Assembly: GCA_021740915.1 (NCBI GenBank)
Contig: JAIOYW010000002.1
Span: 124,001-188,000, forward strand
DNA length: 64,000 nt
Source: Ignavibacteriales bacterium
Lineage (GTDB): Bacteria; Bacteroidota; Ignavibacteria; Ignavibacteriales; Melioribacteraceae
Reading direction: 5' to 3'
In this document: in pieces, positions 46,301 to 54,518 of the stretch
How positions within the stretch are numbered: position 1 is the stretch's first letter
Layout: each line of letters starts with the position of its first letter
Notes under the pieces: model-generated
Databases searched by the model: none
What the model was told of the DNA's origin: nothing
Seen by the model: only the letters and a program-made list of their open reading frames with translations
Made by a program: the position numbers and the translations under genes

Positions 46301-46355
46301 AAATAATCGTTACAAAAAAAATAAAGTATGCTAATTTTAGGGAATATTTTTCCAT
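43335..46355 (-). CDS. Lipoprotein with N-acetylmuramoyl-L-alanine amidase (Amidase_3), golvesin-like and FnIII domains
   Basis: About 1006 residues with a lipoprotein signal peptide (…FVTIIYSC; the cysteine is near residue 22). The start at the ATG 46355 is preferred; the frame also opens with TTG at 46367. Amidase_3-like elements are LWHSHGWYYS, PRERDPQ, AFHTDAG and LLELLSHQNF, spread because a golvesin-like beta domain (WHDGGKTEFSINQTIGAG) interrupts the fold. An FnIII domain follows near 650-740, then a C-terminal domain of about 270 residues of unclear fold. Such enzymes cut the amide bond in peptidoglycan; a xanthan-lyase-like label is the other name used for this architecture. It follows the dioxygenase gene by 13 bases. 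Confidence 0.8.
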   Translation of the reverse strand: MEKYSLKLAYFIFFVTIIYSCASSKELQQIEINFQARLAQFTDTVRSAKMNFDMPVGTEIKSGSINTDAKLIQLEFNGYFSFRPFREDDIPLIYNEVKNFFGPEFNNYWFEISTTGYKIENLIPNYFRADKNDYDTARLPKENIRARIPLVKNISSGNTPSHGLTNTNIALWHSHGWYYSQDAGRWEWQRPRLFQTVEDVLPLSITIPYLIPMLENAGANVFIPRERDPQKNVVVIDNDMAAVQLKGKFSETDGQGINKWKNGSSEGFAEGDLPYVDDFNPFKAGTFRYIESDNISSARTSWIPEIPETGDYAVYISYGQTGKNVSDAHYTVWHDGGKTEFSINQTIGAGTWIYLGTFRFRKGLNSESGVFLTNKSNETGRFISADAVRFGGGFGVVQRGGTVSGRPKFYEGARYYLQYAGMPADLIYALNDGISDYKDDYQCRGEWVNYLRGAPAGPNNNRSAAGLGIPIDLSMAFHTDAGISKDTTIGTLSIYSIMDAESLDVFPDGMSRLANRDLADILQTQLVNDLRINWDTTWNRRQLMNSMYSEAFRPNVPAVLLELLSHQNFLDMRYMNDPRFKFTVGRSIYKAMLKFIASQNGYDYVVQPLPVNNFLIKSIDGKSVELRWNEVTEKGEPNSAPKYCKVYTRIVDGGFDNGRIVNGQKCIIENMLPGQIYSFKVTALNSGGESFPSEILSAGYSNSDIKPVLIVNNFDRVSTPAWIETDEFSGFLSNLDAGVPDKLDYSYTGLQYDFDPNSLFISNDAPGFGASRGDYETEVIPGNSFDYPSIHGKAMIENGLSFVSCSEESVENGQVNLNDFDLVDIICGEEKNFHEQKKVGNSRFTMEYSVLGEKLRNFLTGYFRSNGRVIISGSYIGSDIFKSEVIDSSAILFATDMLRIKLATGFASGSGEFFTLPVLDDSGNKKYSFQTTLLGSAYQVESPDAINPVRGAEVLLRYKDNSFSASVGFKNESYSCITIGFPFETVNSPSDRKTLMGYFLRYLGMN

Positions 46356-46368
46356 ATAATTATCCAAT

Positions 46369-47223
46369 TTAGACTAACCTGGGTGTAAATTCTGTATCTA
46401 TTTCTTCTCCGTCGTTTAATCCCTTGCATGATTTATGCGTGGCGTTTCTTGCGTCGGAAGAGTCAAAAACAGCATCGTTTTCTATATAAATAACAGTCAT
46501 AGCCTCTCGAATCTCATTAGTTTTGTTTTCCAGGGCGCCATGGAAAGTGAGTCCGGTATGGTATGTCGCATCACCGGCATTGAAAGGAATCGTGATTGTT
46601 TTTTCAGAATCTATTGAATCCGGGTGATGGGGATTTTTGAAAATATCAACATACTCACGCAAGCCGGACGTATGTGTCCCGGGATAAAAAAACAGGGGAC
46701 CTTTCTCAATCGGAACATCTACCAGAGCCATCCAGGCTGTTGTTGTGCCAAGCGGGGTTTTGACAGGCCAATAGCTGGAATCCTGGTGTACATCAGTCCT
46801 GCGCCCTCCTGCTTCCTTGAATAAGGCCTGATCATGCCAGAGTCTCGCACCTTCAACGCCCATGAGATCCCGGGCAACCCCGGCAAATCTTTTTCCAAAA
46901 ACAAGATCTTTCATCGCCGGGAAATCCCAGCAAAGGAATCCGCACTGAAGGAATGACTGTTCATACTGCGATTTCTCCGCAAGTGTTCTCAAATCATTTT
47001 CCTTTCGAATCAGTACAGCGGCTTCCGTAACTTTTCGTGCATATTCGAGTGCGCCTCCGGAAAGCAACCTTTCAATTTTCACAAATCCATTAATGTTGTA
47101 ATAATCAATCTGCTTGCTTGAAAGCAGATAAGGCTGATTATACATATCAATAAATTCATTTGGTGTTGCCGAATTTAAAATATCTAAAGCTTTCGACCTA
47201 TCGAGGTTATCAAATTTTACCAA
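46369..47223 (-). CDS. Phytanoyl-CoA dioxygenase-family Fe(II)/2-oxoglutarate oxygenase
   Basis: A 284-residue cytoplasmic oxygenase. The iron triad appears as H146 and D148 (DVHQDSSYW) and H228 (TFHGALENKT), and R239 is placed for 2-oxoglutarate binding. PLFFYPGTHTSG (176-187) is a family loop. PhyH enzymes hydroxylate varied small molecules; the substrate cannot be read. It is placed between two cell-wall amidase-type genes (nine bases after the upstream one, thirteen before the downstream one), without a signal peptide, so its substrate should be intracellular. Confidence 0.88.
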   Translation of the reverse strand: MVKFDNLDRSKALDILNSATPNEFIDMYNQPYLLSSKQIDYYNINGFVKIERLLSGGALEYARKVTEAAVLIRKENDLRTLAEKSQYEQSFLQCGFLCWDFPAMKDLVFGKRFAGVARDLMGVEGARLWHDQALFKEAGGRRTDVHQDSSYWPVKTPLGTTTAWMALVDVPIEKGPLFFYPGTHTSGLREYVDIFKNPHHPDSIDSEKTITIPFNAGDATYHTGLTFHGALENKTNEIREAMTVIYIENDAVFDSSDARNATHKSCKGLNDGEEIDTEFTPRLV

Positions 47224-47232
47224 GTTCTTCTC

Positions 47233-49770
47233 CTACTTAAGAAACATTGTTTTGATATATTCCACTTTTTTAACGCCTGTCCCGATTTCTATCCCCTCTA
47301 CTCTGATAAAATATATTCCGGAACTCATTTCCCTTTCGGGTCTAAATTTCAGGACTTTGGCACCAGAATTCATATTACCCTGATAAAGTTCTGCGACTTT
47401 TTGACCTATTACAGAAAAAACTTCAACTTTGATAAAAGATGTTTTATTCGTTTCAATCATGATGTTGGTCAGCGGATTAAATGGATTCGGGTAATTTTTG
47501 CTTTGAATATAAAATTCAGGGATACCTGGATCGTGTGCGATCCCGGAAATAATTCCCGGAGTAAATATATTGTCGAAATAAAGTCTGCCGGAAGCATCTC
47601 CTGTATCATTAAATTGTACCCTGAACCCTTTAATGCCATTAGCTTCCGGAACCATAGCTGCGGGAATTTCGAAATATTTCCAGCCAAAAAAATCAACTGA
47701 AGAAAAATTGATTACATTGTCATCCGAAAAAATGATACTCAATTGATTATGACTCAAATCTCCATTAATCCAAAAACCAAGATCGGAGCTATCTGAAAGA
47801 AAAACAGTATTATCAGTAATTAAATCAATTTTGGATCCCGCTGTGCCATCAAATTTATATTTTAACAAACCTGAGTATGAACCGCCAATTTTCCGTGTCT
47901 GTGAAAGCACAAACGAAGATTCGGAAGTATCTACTCCGCTGCCTGAGAAAGACCAGCCGCCCTGATCTTCAAAATTTTCAAGAATACTGCCTTCTCTTAT
48001 TGTAAGTAACGAAGTAATAAAAGGAATTTCAATATCTGAGATTGCATTGCCATAGTAATCTTTGATTCCTGCTTTGAATACTACTTTATATTGCTTTCCA
48101 CTTAACATCGGCTGGACGGGTTTAAAAGTAACTATGCTCCTATAGTTTTCATTAATTATCTGAGCATCATTGTATGGAAGGGACTGCCCATTCTCATTAT
48201 AAAAAAACACTCTGCCAATTAATCCGTCAATTTCTTCATTAAAAATATACTTCATCTCAGCAAGCGAATCGATTCCATTTCCGGAAGGAAAGTATCTGAG
48301 TAAAAACGGGGGATTAATATCAGGATCGACTGTGTAAAATTCCATCTGATAATTACCGCCGGGATTTCCATCACCATCTCCATCTAATGGTGCCCCGAAA
48401 ATGTTCACGGCGCTCTCTCCAATCAGAAGGGAGTAGCCTGTCGAAAATTGCCACATATTCGATGGTTTGATTTCAAGATTTTTATTCTGTGTCCATTTTA
48501 AGGTATAAAGGCTGGGAGGATTAATCCAGAGAGCACTCCTTACTGATGCTGTATCCATCGTCTGGCTGAAACTTATACTAATCGATTTATATGCCGGGAA
48601 TTGCTGGAATTCAGGCTCAGGAGTTGTTGCTGTTATTACGGGTGCATTTGAAGCCAGTATTTCTTTAAGTTCGAGTCGAAGATTGCCGAGTTTATAATAA
48701 AGGTTAGTACCGGGACACTCTGTCGAACAGCCGTCTCGATGCCCGCTGACATGCTTTATTGTTCTCTGGGAAGAGGGATGGTATGAACTTGCAGTTGGGT
48801 CAATCCCCCTCTGATTTAGTTTCCATGCAAAAAGCAATTTAAGGCTGTTTAAGGCATTATCGGTAGGGCTTACTGTTGTATATGTTCCCATAACACAAAG
48901 CCCCATAGTATTTGCGTTATATCCGCAAAAATGAGCCCCGATTACATTGTCCCCGCCTGCTCTTCCTTCATACAGAATACCATTTGGATCGACGAGATAA
49001 TTATAACCGATGTCTCCCCATCCATTGCCATAGGTATGCAAATCCCAATAGCTTCTCACGATTGCTGCCCAATCAGATGAAACATTTGGTCCCGCGCTAT
49101 GATGAATGATCAGGTGAGTCACCGTCGTATATGAAGGTCCCCATCCGGAGTTCTGCCCTTGCGGACATCCCCATTCAGTCCTGCTAACGACAGGTGGTTT
49201 TTGAAAATTGTCCTGAACGTTTTCTGGCAATACTTTTTCTATTGAAATGAGGTCGGATTTTCCGGGATTAATTATATGTAATTTAATTTCTGAGAGAAGT
49301 GATTTGCTTTCTGAACCGATGCCGGAAACTCTGAACCTGACGAATTTCTTTTCTGCGGCAACGAGTACCAAACCGCTTGAATATTCAAAACCGTTTGAAC
49401 CATCAAAATCATCATCCTCAGGAAGAACAGAGTAATCTTCCCATTCTTCATTGTTATTAGAAACTGAATATTCTAACTTAAAATCGGTGATATCAATATC
49501 TCTATTCCAGTAAACTCCGAATGCAAGAAAGGGTTCTGGATTATTCAATCCAAACTCAATCGGCATTGTTTTTATTATCGATCTTTGGCTGGATCGCTCA
49601 ATAAATATTTTACCTGAGTTCTCAGATTTGATATTAGTGCTTTCTGAGAGCAAAATAATTTTATTGAGATCAGGAAAGAGAGTCCTGTGTCTCTGGTCCT
49701 GAGCTCTTGTAATACTTAATAATCCTGTAAGAAATAAGAAAATAAAAAAACTTCTGATTAAAAAAAGCAT
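47233..49770 (-). CDS. T9SS-exported PGRP/Amidase_2 protein
   Basis: An 845-residue secreted protein: signal peptide (about 1-23), a domain of about 150 residues of unknown fold, then a peptidoglycan-recognition/Amidase_2 domain (about 195-375) with HLIIHHSAG and HVSGHRDGCSTECPGTNLY carrying the zinc histidines and cysteine, Big_5-like beta domain(s) (about 380-590), a jelly-roll-like region (about 600-735) and a C-terminal T9SS type A sorting domain with YPNPFNPLTNIMIE. It probably acts at the cell surface on peptidoglycan or is displayed there. It leads the amidase-oxygenase-amidase group. Confidence 0.9.
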   Translation of the reverse strand: MLFLIRSFFIFLFLTGLLSITRAQDQRHRTLFPDLNKIILLSESTNIKSENSGKIFIERSSQRSIIKTMPIEFGLNNPEPFLAFGVYWNRDIDITDFKLEYSVSNNNEEWEDYSVLPEDDDFDGSNGFEYSSGLVLVAAEKKFVRFRVSGIGSESKSLLSEIKLHIINPGKSDLISIEKVLPENVQDNFQKPPVVSRTEWGCPQGQNSGWGPSYTTVTHLIIHHSAGPNVSSDWAAIVRSYWDLHTYGNGWGDIGYNYLVDPNGILYEGRAGGDNVIGAHFCGYNANTMGLCVMGTYTTVSPTDNALNSLKLLFAWKLNQRGIDPTASSYHPSSQRTIKHVSGHRDGCSTECPGTNLYYKLGNLRLELKEILASNAPVITATTPEPEFQQFPAYKSISISFSQTMDTASVRSALWINPPSLYTLKWTQNKNLEIKPSNMWQFSTGYSLLIGESAVNIFGAPLDGDGDGNPGGNYQMEFYTVDPDINPPFLLRYFPSGNGIDSLAEMKYIFNEEIDGLIGRVFFYNENGQSLPYNDAQIINENYRSIVTFKPVQPMLSGKQYKVVFKAGIKDYYGNAISDIEIPFITSLLTIREGSILENFEDQGGWSFSGSGVDTSESSFVLSQTRKIGGSYSGLLKYKFDGTAGSKIDLITDNTVFLSDSSDLGFWINGDLSHNQLSIIFSDDNVINFSSVDFFGWKYFEIPAAMVPEANGIKGFRVQFNDTGDASGRLYFDNIFTPGIISGIAHDPGIPEFYIQSKNYPNPFNPLTNIMIETNKTSFIKVEVFSVIGQKVAELYQGNMNSGAKVLKFRPEREMSSGIYFIRVEGIEIGTGVKKVEYIKTMFLK

Positions 49771-49853
49771 AGAAATTAACCTGGTTTAATGAGAATCAAG
49801 AAAAAACAAATATAAATATTTTCGGGCAACCGTTTTGTGGTTTGTGACAGAAG

Positions 49854-49890
49854 ATTACAACAGGCTGATTTAAAAACAGCCTGTTGTAAT
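49854..49890. repeat. Perfect 14-bp inverted repeat, likely 3' hairpin of the PorV-family gene
   Basis: ATTACAACAGGCTG (49854-49867) and CAGCCTGTTGTAAT (49877-49890) are exact inverse complements around a nine-base AT loop, 15 to 51 bases past the stop at 49905. There is no T-run after it on either strand, so it may be a mRNA-stabilising hairpin or a weak terminator. Confidence 0.7.
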
Positions 49891-49904
49891 TAATAAGAAG
49901 TATT

Positions 49905-50918
49905 TTAGAATTTGATACCGAACGCAAAATAATGAATATCCTTCAGACGACCGAAATCCTGGTAAGCATAATCAACACTAACGTTCAGGTAGCCCATAAG
50001 TCTGTACCTGAGTCCGGCACCGAGCGTCAACCCCTCTTCCGAATAAGCTTCAAAAAGGGATTTGTAGCCTGCACGGATCATTACTATCTCATTCCAGGAA
50101 TACTCTGCGCCTGTGTTAAGATATTCATAATGATCATTTGGATGAACTGCATCAATTCCGAGAGTGAGGCGGTTATTTTCCGATTTAACCAGATCTGCTG
50201 CAACACCTGCTCTGAAAATTAACGGAAGATCAAATTCGTCCAGTTCAACTTTGGTGTTAATAAGATTTCCACCTTCATAGCCAACCTGGAAAAGTTCTAT
50301 CTGATCTCTCCCGTCCATCTGCATCTTCGTGCCGAAATTTGAGATGGAAGCGCCAATACGGAATTCGTTAAGAACAGGTATCCTGTATAGTGTTCCGATA
50401 TCGATAGCTAAAGCTGAAGAAGAAGAATTCCAGATATATTCGCTTATGTACTTCAAATTGAATCCAATGGCAAAATTATCTGTAAGATTCCTTGCATATG
50501 TAAGACCAATCGCCAATGCGCCGGCTCTGAAATATTCTCCGGTCCCTTCGGGTTTCTCAATTGTTCTTACTGACATTTCATCCATCGTCATAACATTTAC
50601 GAAAGTCCCGATCGTACCAATTCCATCGAGATATGTTGTGACTGCCGCATAATCAAGATCAACGTCAATAATCCAATCAGTATGGTTAAATATTGCCTCG
50701 CTCGTATAGTTCGAGGCAACTCCTGCCGGATTCCAGTATATTGCTGAAACATCATTTGCCGTTGCAGTAAATGCACTTCCCATTCCAATGGCTCTTGGAC
50801 CGACACCTATTTTCAAAAACTGTGCACCGGTAGTCCCGCTTTTTGTTAAATTCTGCGGGAAAAGTACAACCGGTACAAAAAGAATAACAGTCAATAATCT
50901 AATTATTACTTTGTTCAT
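49905..50918 (-). CDS. PorV/PorQ-family outer-membrane protein
   Basis: A 337-residue protein: signal peptide (about 1-22), then GAQFLKIGVGPRAIGMGSAF (31-50) and ATANDVSAIYWNPAGVA (51-67), the family opening, and a 14-strand-type beta-barrel with alternating hydrophobicity ending in YFAFGIKF. PorV shuttles T9SS cargo to the cell-surface attachment complex. Homologues in Ignavibacteria are often encoded beside large exported proteins and TonB receptors, as here. AGGTGA lies six bases before the ATG. A role in secretion is inferred. Confidence 0.9.
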   Translation of the reverse strand: MNKVIIRLLTVILFVPVVLFPQNLTKSGTTGAQFLKIGVGPRAIGMGSAFTATANDVSAIYWNPAGVASNYTSEAIFNHTDWIIDVDLDYAAVTTYLDGIGTIGTFVNVMTMDEMSVRTIEKPEGTGEYFRAGALAIGLTYARNLTDNFAIGFNLKYISEYIWNSSSSALAIDIGTLYRIPVLNEFRIGASISNFGTKMQMDGRDQIELFQVGYEGGNLINTKVELDEFDLPLIFRAGVAADLVKSENNRLTLGIDAVHPNDHYEYLNTGAEYSWNEIVMIRAGYKSLFEAYSEEGLTLGAGLRYRLMGYLNVSVDYAYQDFGRLKDIHYFAFGIKF

Positions 50919-50941
50919 AATTTCACCTGTCCTTTACCGGT

Positions 50942-53900
50942 TTACTTAATTAATGCAAATTTTATGATTTTCTCACCAACCCCGGGTGCATCAATGTGCG
51001 CAAAATAAATACCGTATGCAACACTGAAACCATCTTTATTCAATAAATTCCAGAATTCCCTGCCGTTGTCGTTCCCGGAATCATGGTCAAGAGTTGCAAC
51101 ATGATTACCGCTGAGAGAATAAATCCTTATAGTACAGGTTGAGGGCAGATTTTCGAAATATATTCTTCTTTCGCCACGGGTTGAATTTGGAAGTTTATTC
51201 GCCGGTTCAATAATGCTGTAACCAACATAGGGATTGGGAACAACATAGATATTTTCCATTTTGTTTTTGGCAAGATCAGTATTTATTCTTCCGGCCTGAG
51301 TACTGAGCACAAATTTATCGTCATTTGTGTAAGGACGTGCAGTCGCAAGAAAGAATACATCGCCATCTCCCGGTGGGATCATTGTTACAGAACTATCTTC
51401 CGGAGGTCCGAATGAGACTGCCCAGGTAATTGTGTCAGTGGCAACTCCTTTTGAACCGGGTTTGAAAATTGAAATTTCTTCTCCGATTGTCCAAACTGAG
51501 TCCTCGCTTGAAGGCTTTTCGCTAAACACTGTCATCACACGATTATAAATATCTGAGTTCGTATCCCGGTAATTAACCTTGTATTTGACAGGGACTTTCA
51601 GAACGCCCTTTCTGCTAAGCGAGAGAGCAGAGTCGATATTCTGAGATGAAAATTCAATCAGGTAATCTGCCGGATATCGTTTTTGTTTGGGTAAGACCTT
51701 CGAATCTCGGACGTCAAAAGCAAGATTTGTATTCCCTTCAATCCATTTTGATTTAACGCTGTCGTATTCAAGAATTGGCTGATCCATAACAAAAAGTTTT
51801 ATTCCATCAAAAGTATTATTGTAATCTTGATTTTTCAGCGCTGTGCTGCCGATTATCGGGTAATAACGATATGTAATGTTGTATCGCTGATCATCCGTCA
51901 TTTGACCTGCACGGGTTCTTCTTATTGCACCGCGTTCATAATTAATAACATAATCAGCCGTTTCTGTGTAAATTGTACCACCGGCATCGCTTACTTCAAG
52001 ATAAGAATCATCCGAAATATTTACTTTTCCAAGTTGTGTGAAGTTTGTATCATATAAAGAGAAAGATTCATGGATTGGATTCAAATTCAGGACTGAATAA
52101 TTTTTAGTATTCCTGATCGTACCTTCAACCAAAAGGGTTTCATAAAACTGAATTTCGTATTGTCCGTTTTCAACAACACTCAGGTCATTCAGTATTTCGA
52201 ATTGAATATCGCCGGTTCCTATTCCTTCCGTATGCGAAAGATTTTCATTCTGGATTTCCGGTTCGATGTAACCGCTGGCTCTCGGACCGGGAATAACCTG
52301 TGCAGTATTTTTATCAAATTTCAGGTTTCCAGTAATCGGATCAGCAGTTATTTTTTTTGAAGTTTCAGTTGGCGGAATTCCAACAGAATCACCGTGGTCA
52401 TAAGCAACAAGCGCATAATAGTAAGTTTGTCCGTTCAAAACATTATTCGAATCGACAAAGGAGTGCACCAATCCTGAGTTATTCCCAAGATAATACTGCA
52501 ACCCTCTTCCCTGATACGGAATTGGATGGTAACCCTTCCAAAGACTTTCAATGCTGGAAGAGTATTTTCCATCTTTATTCCAATCCTGATAACTCTCACC
52601 AGTATCCCATCTTCCGTTATTATTTTTATCGATAAATGGTTCACTTACAATATCAAGGTCCCATTTAGCTTCAGTTCCGTCAGGACGCTGCAATGGTTCT
52701 AAAAGAAAACCGCTCCCTTTACCGTCAGTTATATTAAGGATATCGTTGAAATCCGGATCCACACTTCTATAAATGACATAACCCTCGAAATCCTTCCCCG
52801 TTATAGGATCAACGCTCTCCTCAGCAACTGCATCCCAAAACAAAGTCACTTTTTTGTCATCAGGAACGGCAGTCAGGGTTGGTGTAACAGGAGGTTTAAA
52901 GAATTGATAATTTTCATTGTAAATTCGCTGTACTGTTTCTGCTGTAGTCAAGAGATCGTCAAGATCTTCACCAAGTAACAGCGCCATAGAAATTCTTTTG
53001 GTTTCACCTTTTTTCAGAGAAATGTATCCTGCACCGAATATAAACACTATATCCCTGCCTCCCTGAATTTCAGAAAAATTTCTCGGCGTAGCTCGATTCC
53101 ACATTATTTCATCATCACTGATTCTGCCGCCTTCTCGCCACTGCCAACTGTTAAAACTTGTCAATCCAATCTGATCCGACTCATCGAGATCTGTGAATTC
53201 GAAATTTGGTTCGCCGGGATATAATGGATGCGGTGAACCATCAGGATTCCGAAGTCCACGTGTAGGAAACCCATCCCCCTCGCCTTCGTCATTGGTTTTA
53301 GCAACACCATCAACTCCAACGTCATGAAGATCGGGATTCCAATCGCCATCATTATCTATTCCATCATCCTGCCTCTCATCCACTAAACCATCGCCGTCAT
53401 CATCAATTCCGTTGTCGGCATCTCCCGGACTCTCAAGAAATTTACAACCGAGATATCCCAATGGCAGGTTTCTTGGACCGGTTTTATCGCGATCATAAAA
53501 ATAGACCATACTTCGGGCATAAACTGGGACCTTACTGACATCAACTCCCGGAAGTGAATAAGGAGGCACGAAATATCCATAATCATCCGTGTTTTCAGGA
53601 GCTCCGCCGCCAATATCAGGATCGCCGTATATACCAAATATCACACTGTCAAGATCTTTTTCACTGACGTTTGTAATCGTATAAACGAAGAAAATTGCAT
53701 TTTCTGCCAGAGCATTGCTCCATTGAAATGCCCTTCCATCAACCTGAACACCGATTCCCCTTTTCGTTGTATCACTCACATATGGATAATAAGGGAACTC
53801 TCGGTTATCTCTATCGTCCATAGCCCAGAAAACTTCCTGATCGGCGTTTGTGGAACCCTGTGAAAGAAATCCCGGCCAAACATATTTTCCAATAGTTGGA

Positions 53901-54499
53901 TTGTACCAGGAACGAGGCCACGAATCCGGTTTACCATCACCATCAACGTCGTCAGCCGGATTTGAAGCCATCTGGTCCTGATCAGGATCGGCGTAGCCTT
54001 CGAGTGGTTCCCACTGCCAGAGGTCTGTCGGATCTGCCGGGTTAACTTCATATAATCCGCTATAATCATTCAGAGCATCCGACACAATTTTTAAGCGTTT
54101 GGTGGGGTCATTTGCACTCGGTACACTCGCAGCAACAAAAGGACAGAACTGGTAAACATATCCAAGATTCCTCCAAACTACGTTATCAATATCTCTTGCA
54201 ATATTAGCGCCGCCTGGTCCGATACCGCCATAATTATAAACAGAAGCAGTAATTTTATTACCGTTCATGATATAGCTTTTTCGATCCTTCAGCGCATTAA
54301 TTTTACTCATCTTCCAATCATTGCTGTACTTATCGGATGATGTCTGCGGTTGTGCAAGTTCTGAAGGCAATCCCATACTCATAAGAAGCTCTTTAACCGA
54401 GGCGTGTTCTTCTGCCTTTTTCGAATTCAAATCCTGAGCTTTAAACGGATTGCCTGACAAAAGGAAAGCCAGTATTATAAACATCAATATTTTTTTCAT
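50942..54499 (-). CDS. Giant exported multidomain protein with FnIII and C-terminal sorting-like domain
   Basis: About 1185 residues. The start is fixed at the ATG at 54499 by GGAG placed about six bases upstream; the frame opens earlier inside the preceding gene. A signal peptide (about 1-20, ending PFKAQ) leads to a large region with calcium-motif acid repeats (about 360-397: DADNGIDDDGDGLVDERQDD), an FnIII-like domain (about 555-640, PTLTAVPDDKKVTLFWDA), and beta-rich sections. The last about 90 residues (VPNPYVGYSIIEPANK, then RIYSLSGNHVATLD) resemble a FlgD/T9SS-type sorting domain without the exact YPNPFNP. No enzyme domain was seen. It likely works with its neighbours at the surface. 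Confidence 0.78.
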   Translation of the reverse strand: MKKILMFIILAFLLSGNPFKAQDLNSKKAEEHASVKELLMSMGLPSELAQPQTSSDKYSNDWKMSKINALKDRKSYIMNGNKITASVYNYGGIGPGGANIARDIDNVVWRNLGYVYQFCPFVAASVPSANDPTKRLKIVSDALNDYSGLYEVNPADPTDLWQWEPLEGYADPDQDQMASNPADDVDGDGKPDSWPRSWYNPTIGKYVWPGFLSQGSTNADQEVFWAMDDRDNREFPYYPYVSDTTKRGIGVQVDGRAFQWSNALAENAIFFVYTITNVSEKDLDSVIFGIYGDPDIGGGAPENTDDYGYFVPPYSLPGVDVSKVPVYARSMVYFYDRDKTGPRNLPLGYLGCKFLESPGDADNGIDDDGDGLVDERQDDGIDNDGDWNPDLHDVGVDGVAKTNDEGEGDGFPTRGLRNPDGSPHPLYPGEPNFEFTDLDESDQIGLTSFNSWQWREGGRISDDEIMWNRATPRNFSEIQGGRDIVFIFGAGYISLKKGETKRISMALLLGEDLDDLLTTAETVQRIYNENYQFFKPPVTPTLTAVPDDKKVTLFWDAVAEESVDPITGKDFEGYVIYRSVDPDFNDILNITDGKGSGFLLEPLQRPDGTEAKWDLDIVSEPFIDKNNNGRWDTGESYQDWNKDGKYSSSIESLWKGYHPIPYQGRGLQYYLGNNSGLVHSFVDSNNVLNGQTYYYALVAYDHGDSVGIPPTETSKKITADPITGNLKFDKNTAQVIPGPRASGYIEPEIQNENLSHTEGIGTGDIQFEILNDLSVVENGQYEIQFYETLLVEGTIRNTKNYSVLNLNPIHESFSLYDTNFTQLGKVNISDDSYLEVSDAGGTIYTETADYVINYERGAIRRTRAGQMTDDQRYNITYRYYPIIGSTALKNQDYNNTFDGIKLFVMDQPILEYDSVKSKWIEGNTNLAFDVRDSKVLPKQKRYPADYLIEFSSQNIDSALSLSRKGVLKVPVKYKVNYRDTNSDIYNRVMTVFSEKPSSEDSVWTIGEEISIFKPGSKGVATDTITWAVSFGPPEDSSVTMIPPGDGDVFFLATARPYTNDDKFVLSTQAGRINTDLAKNKMENIYVVPNPYVGYSIIEPANKLPNSTRGERRIYFENLPSTCTIRIYSLSGNHVATLDHDSGNDNGREFWNLLNKDGFSVAYGIYFAHIDAPGVGEKIIKFALIK

Positions 54500-54505
54500 T
54501 TGCAT

Positions 54506-54509
54506 CTCC
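54506..54509 (-). promoter_or_regulatory. Shine-Dalgarno GGAG deciding the start of the giant exported protein
   Basis: GGAG on the minus strand, six bases before the ATG at 54499. Another in-frame ATG at 54505 touches the GGAG, so 54499 is the better start. Confidence 0.6.
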
Positions 54510-54518
54510 GTTATGCTA

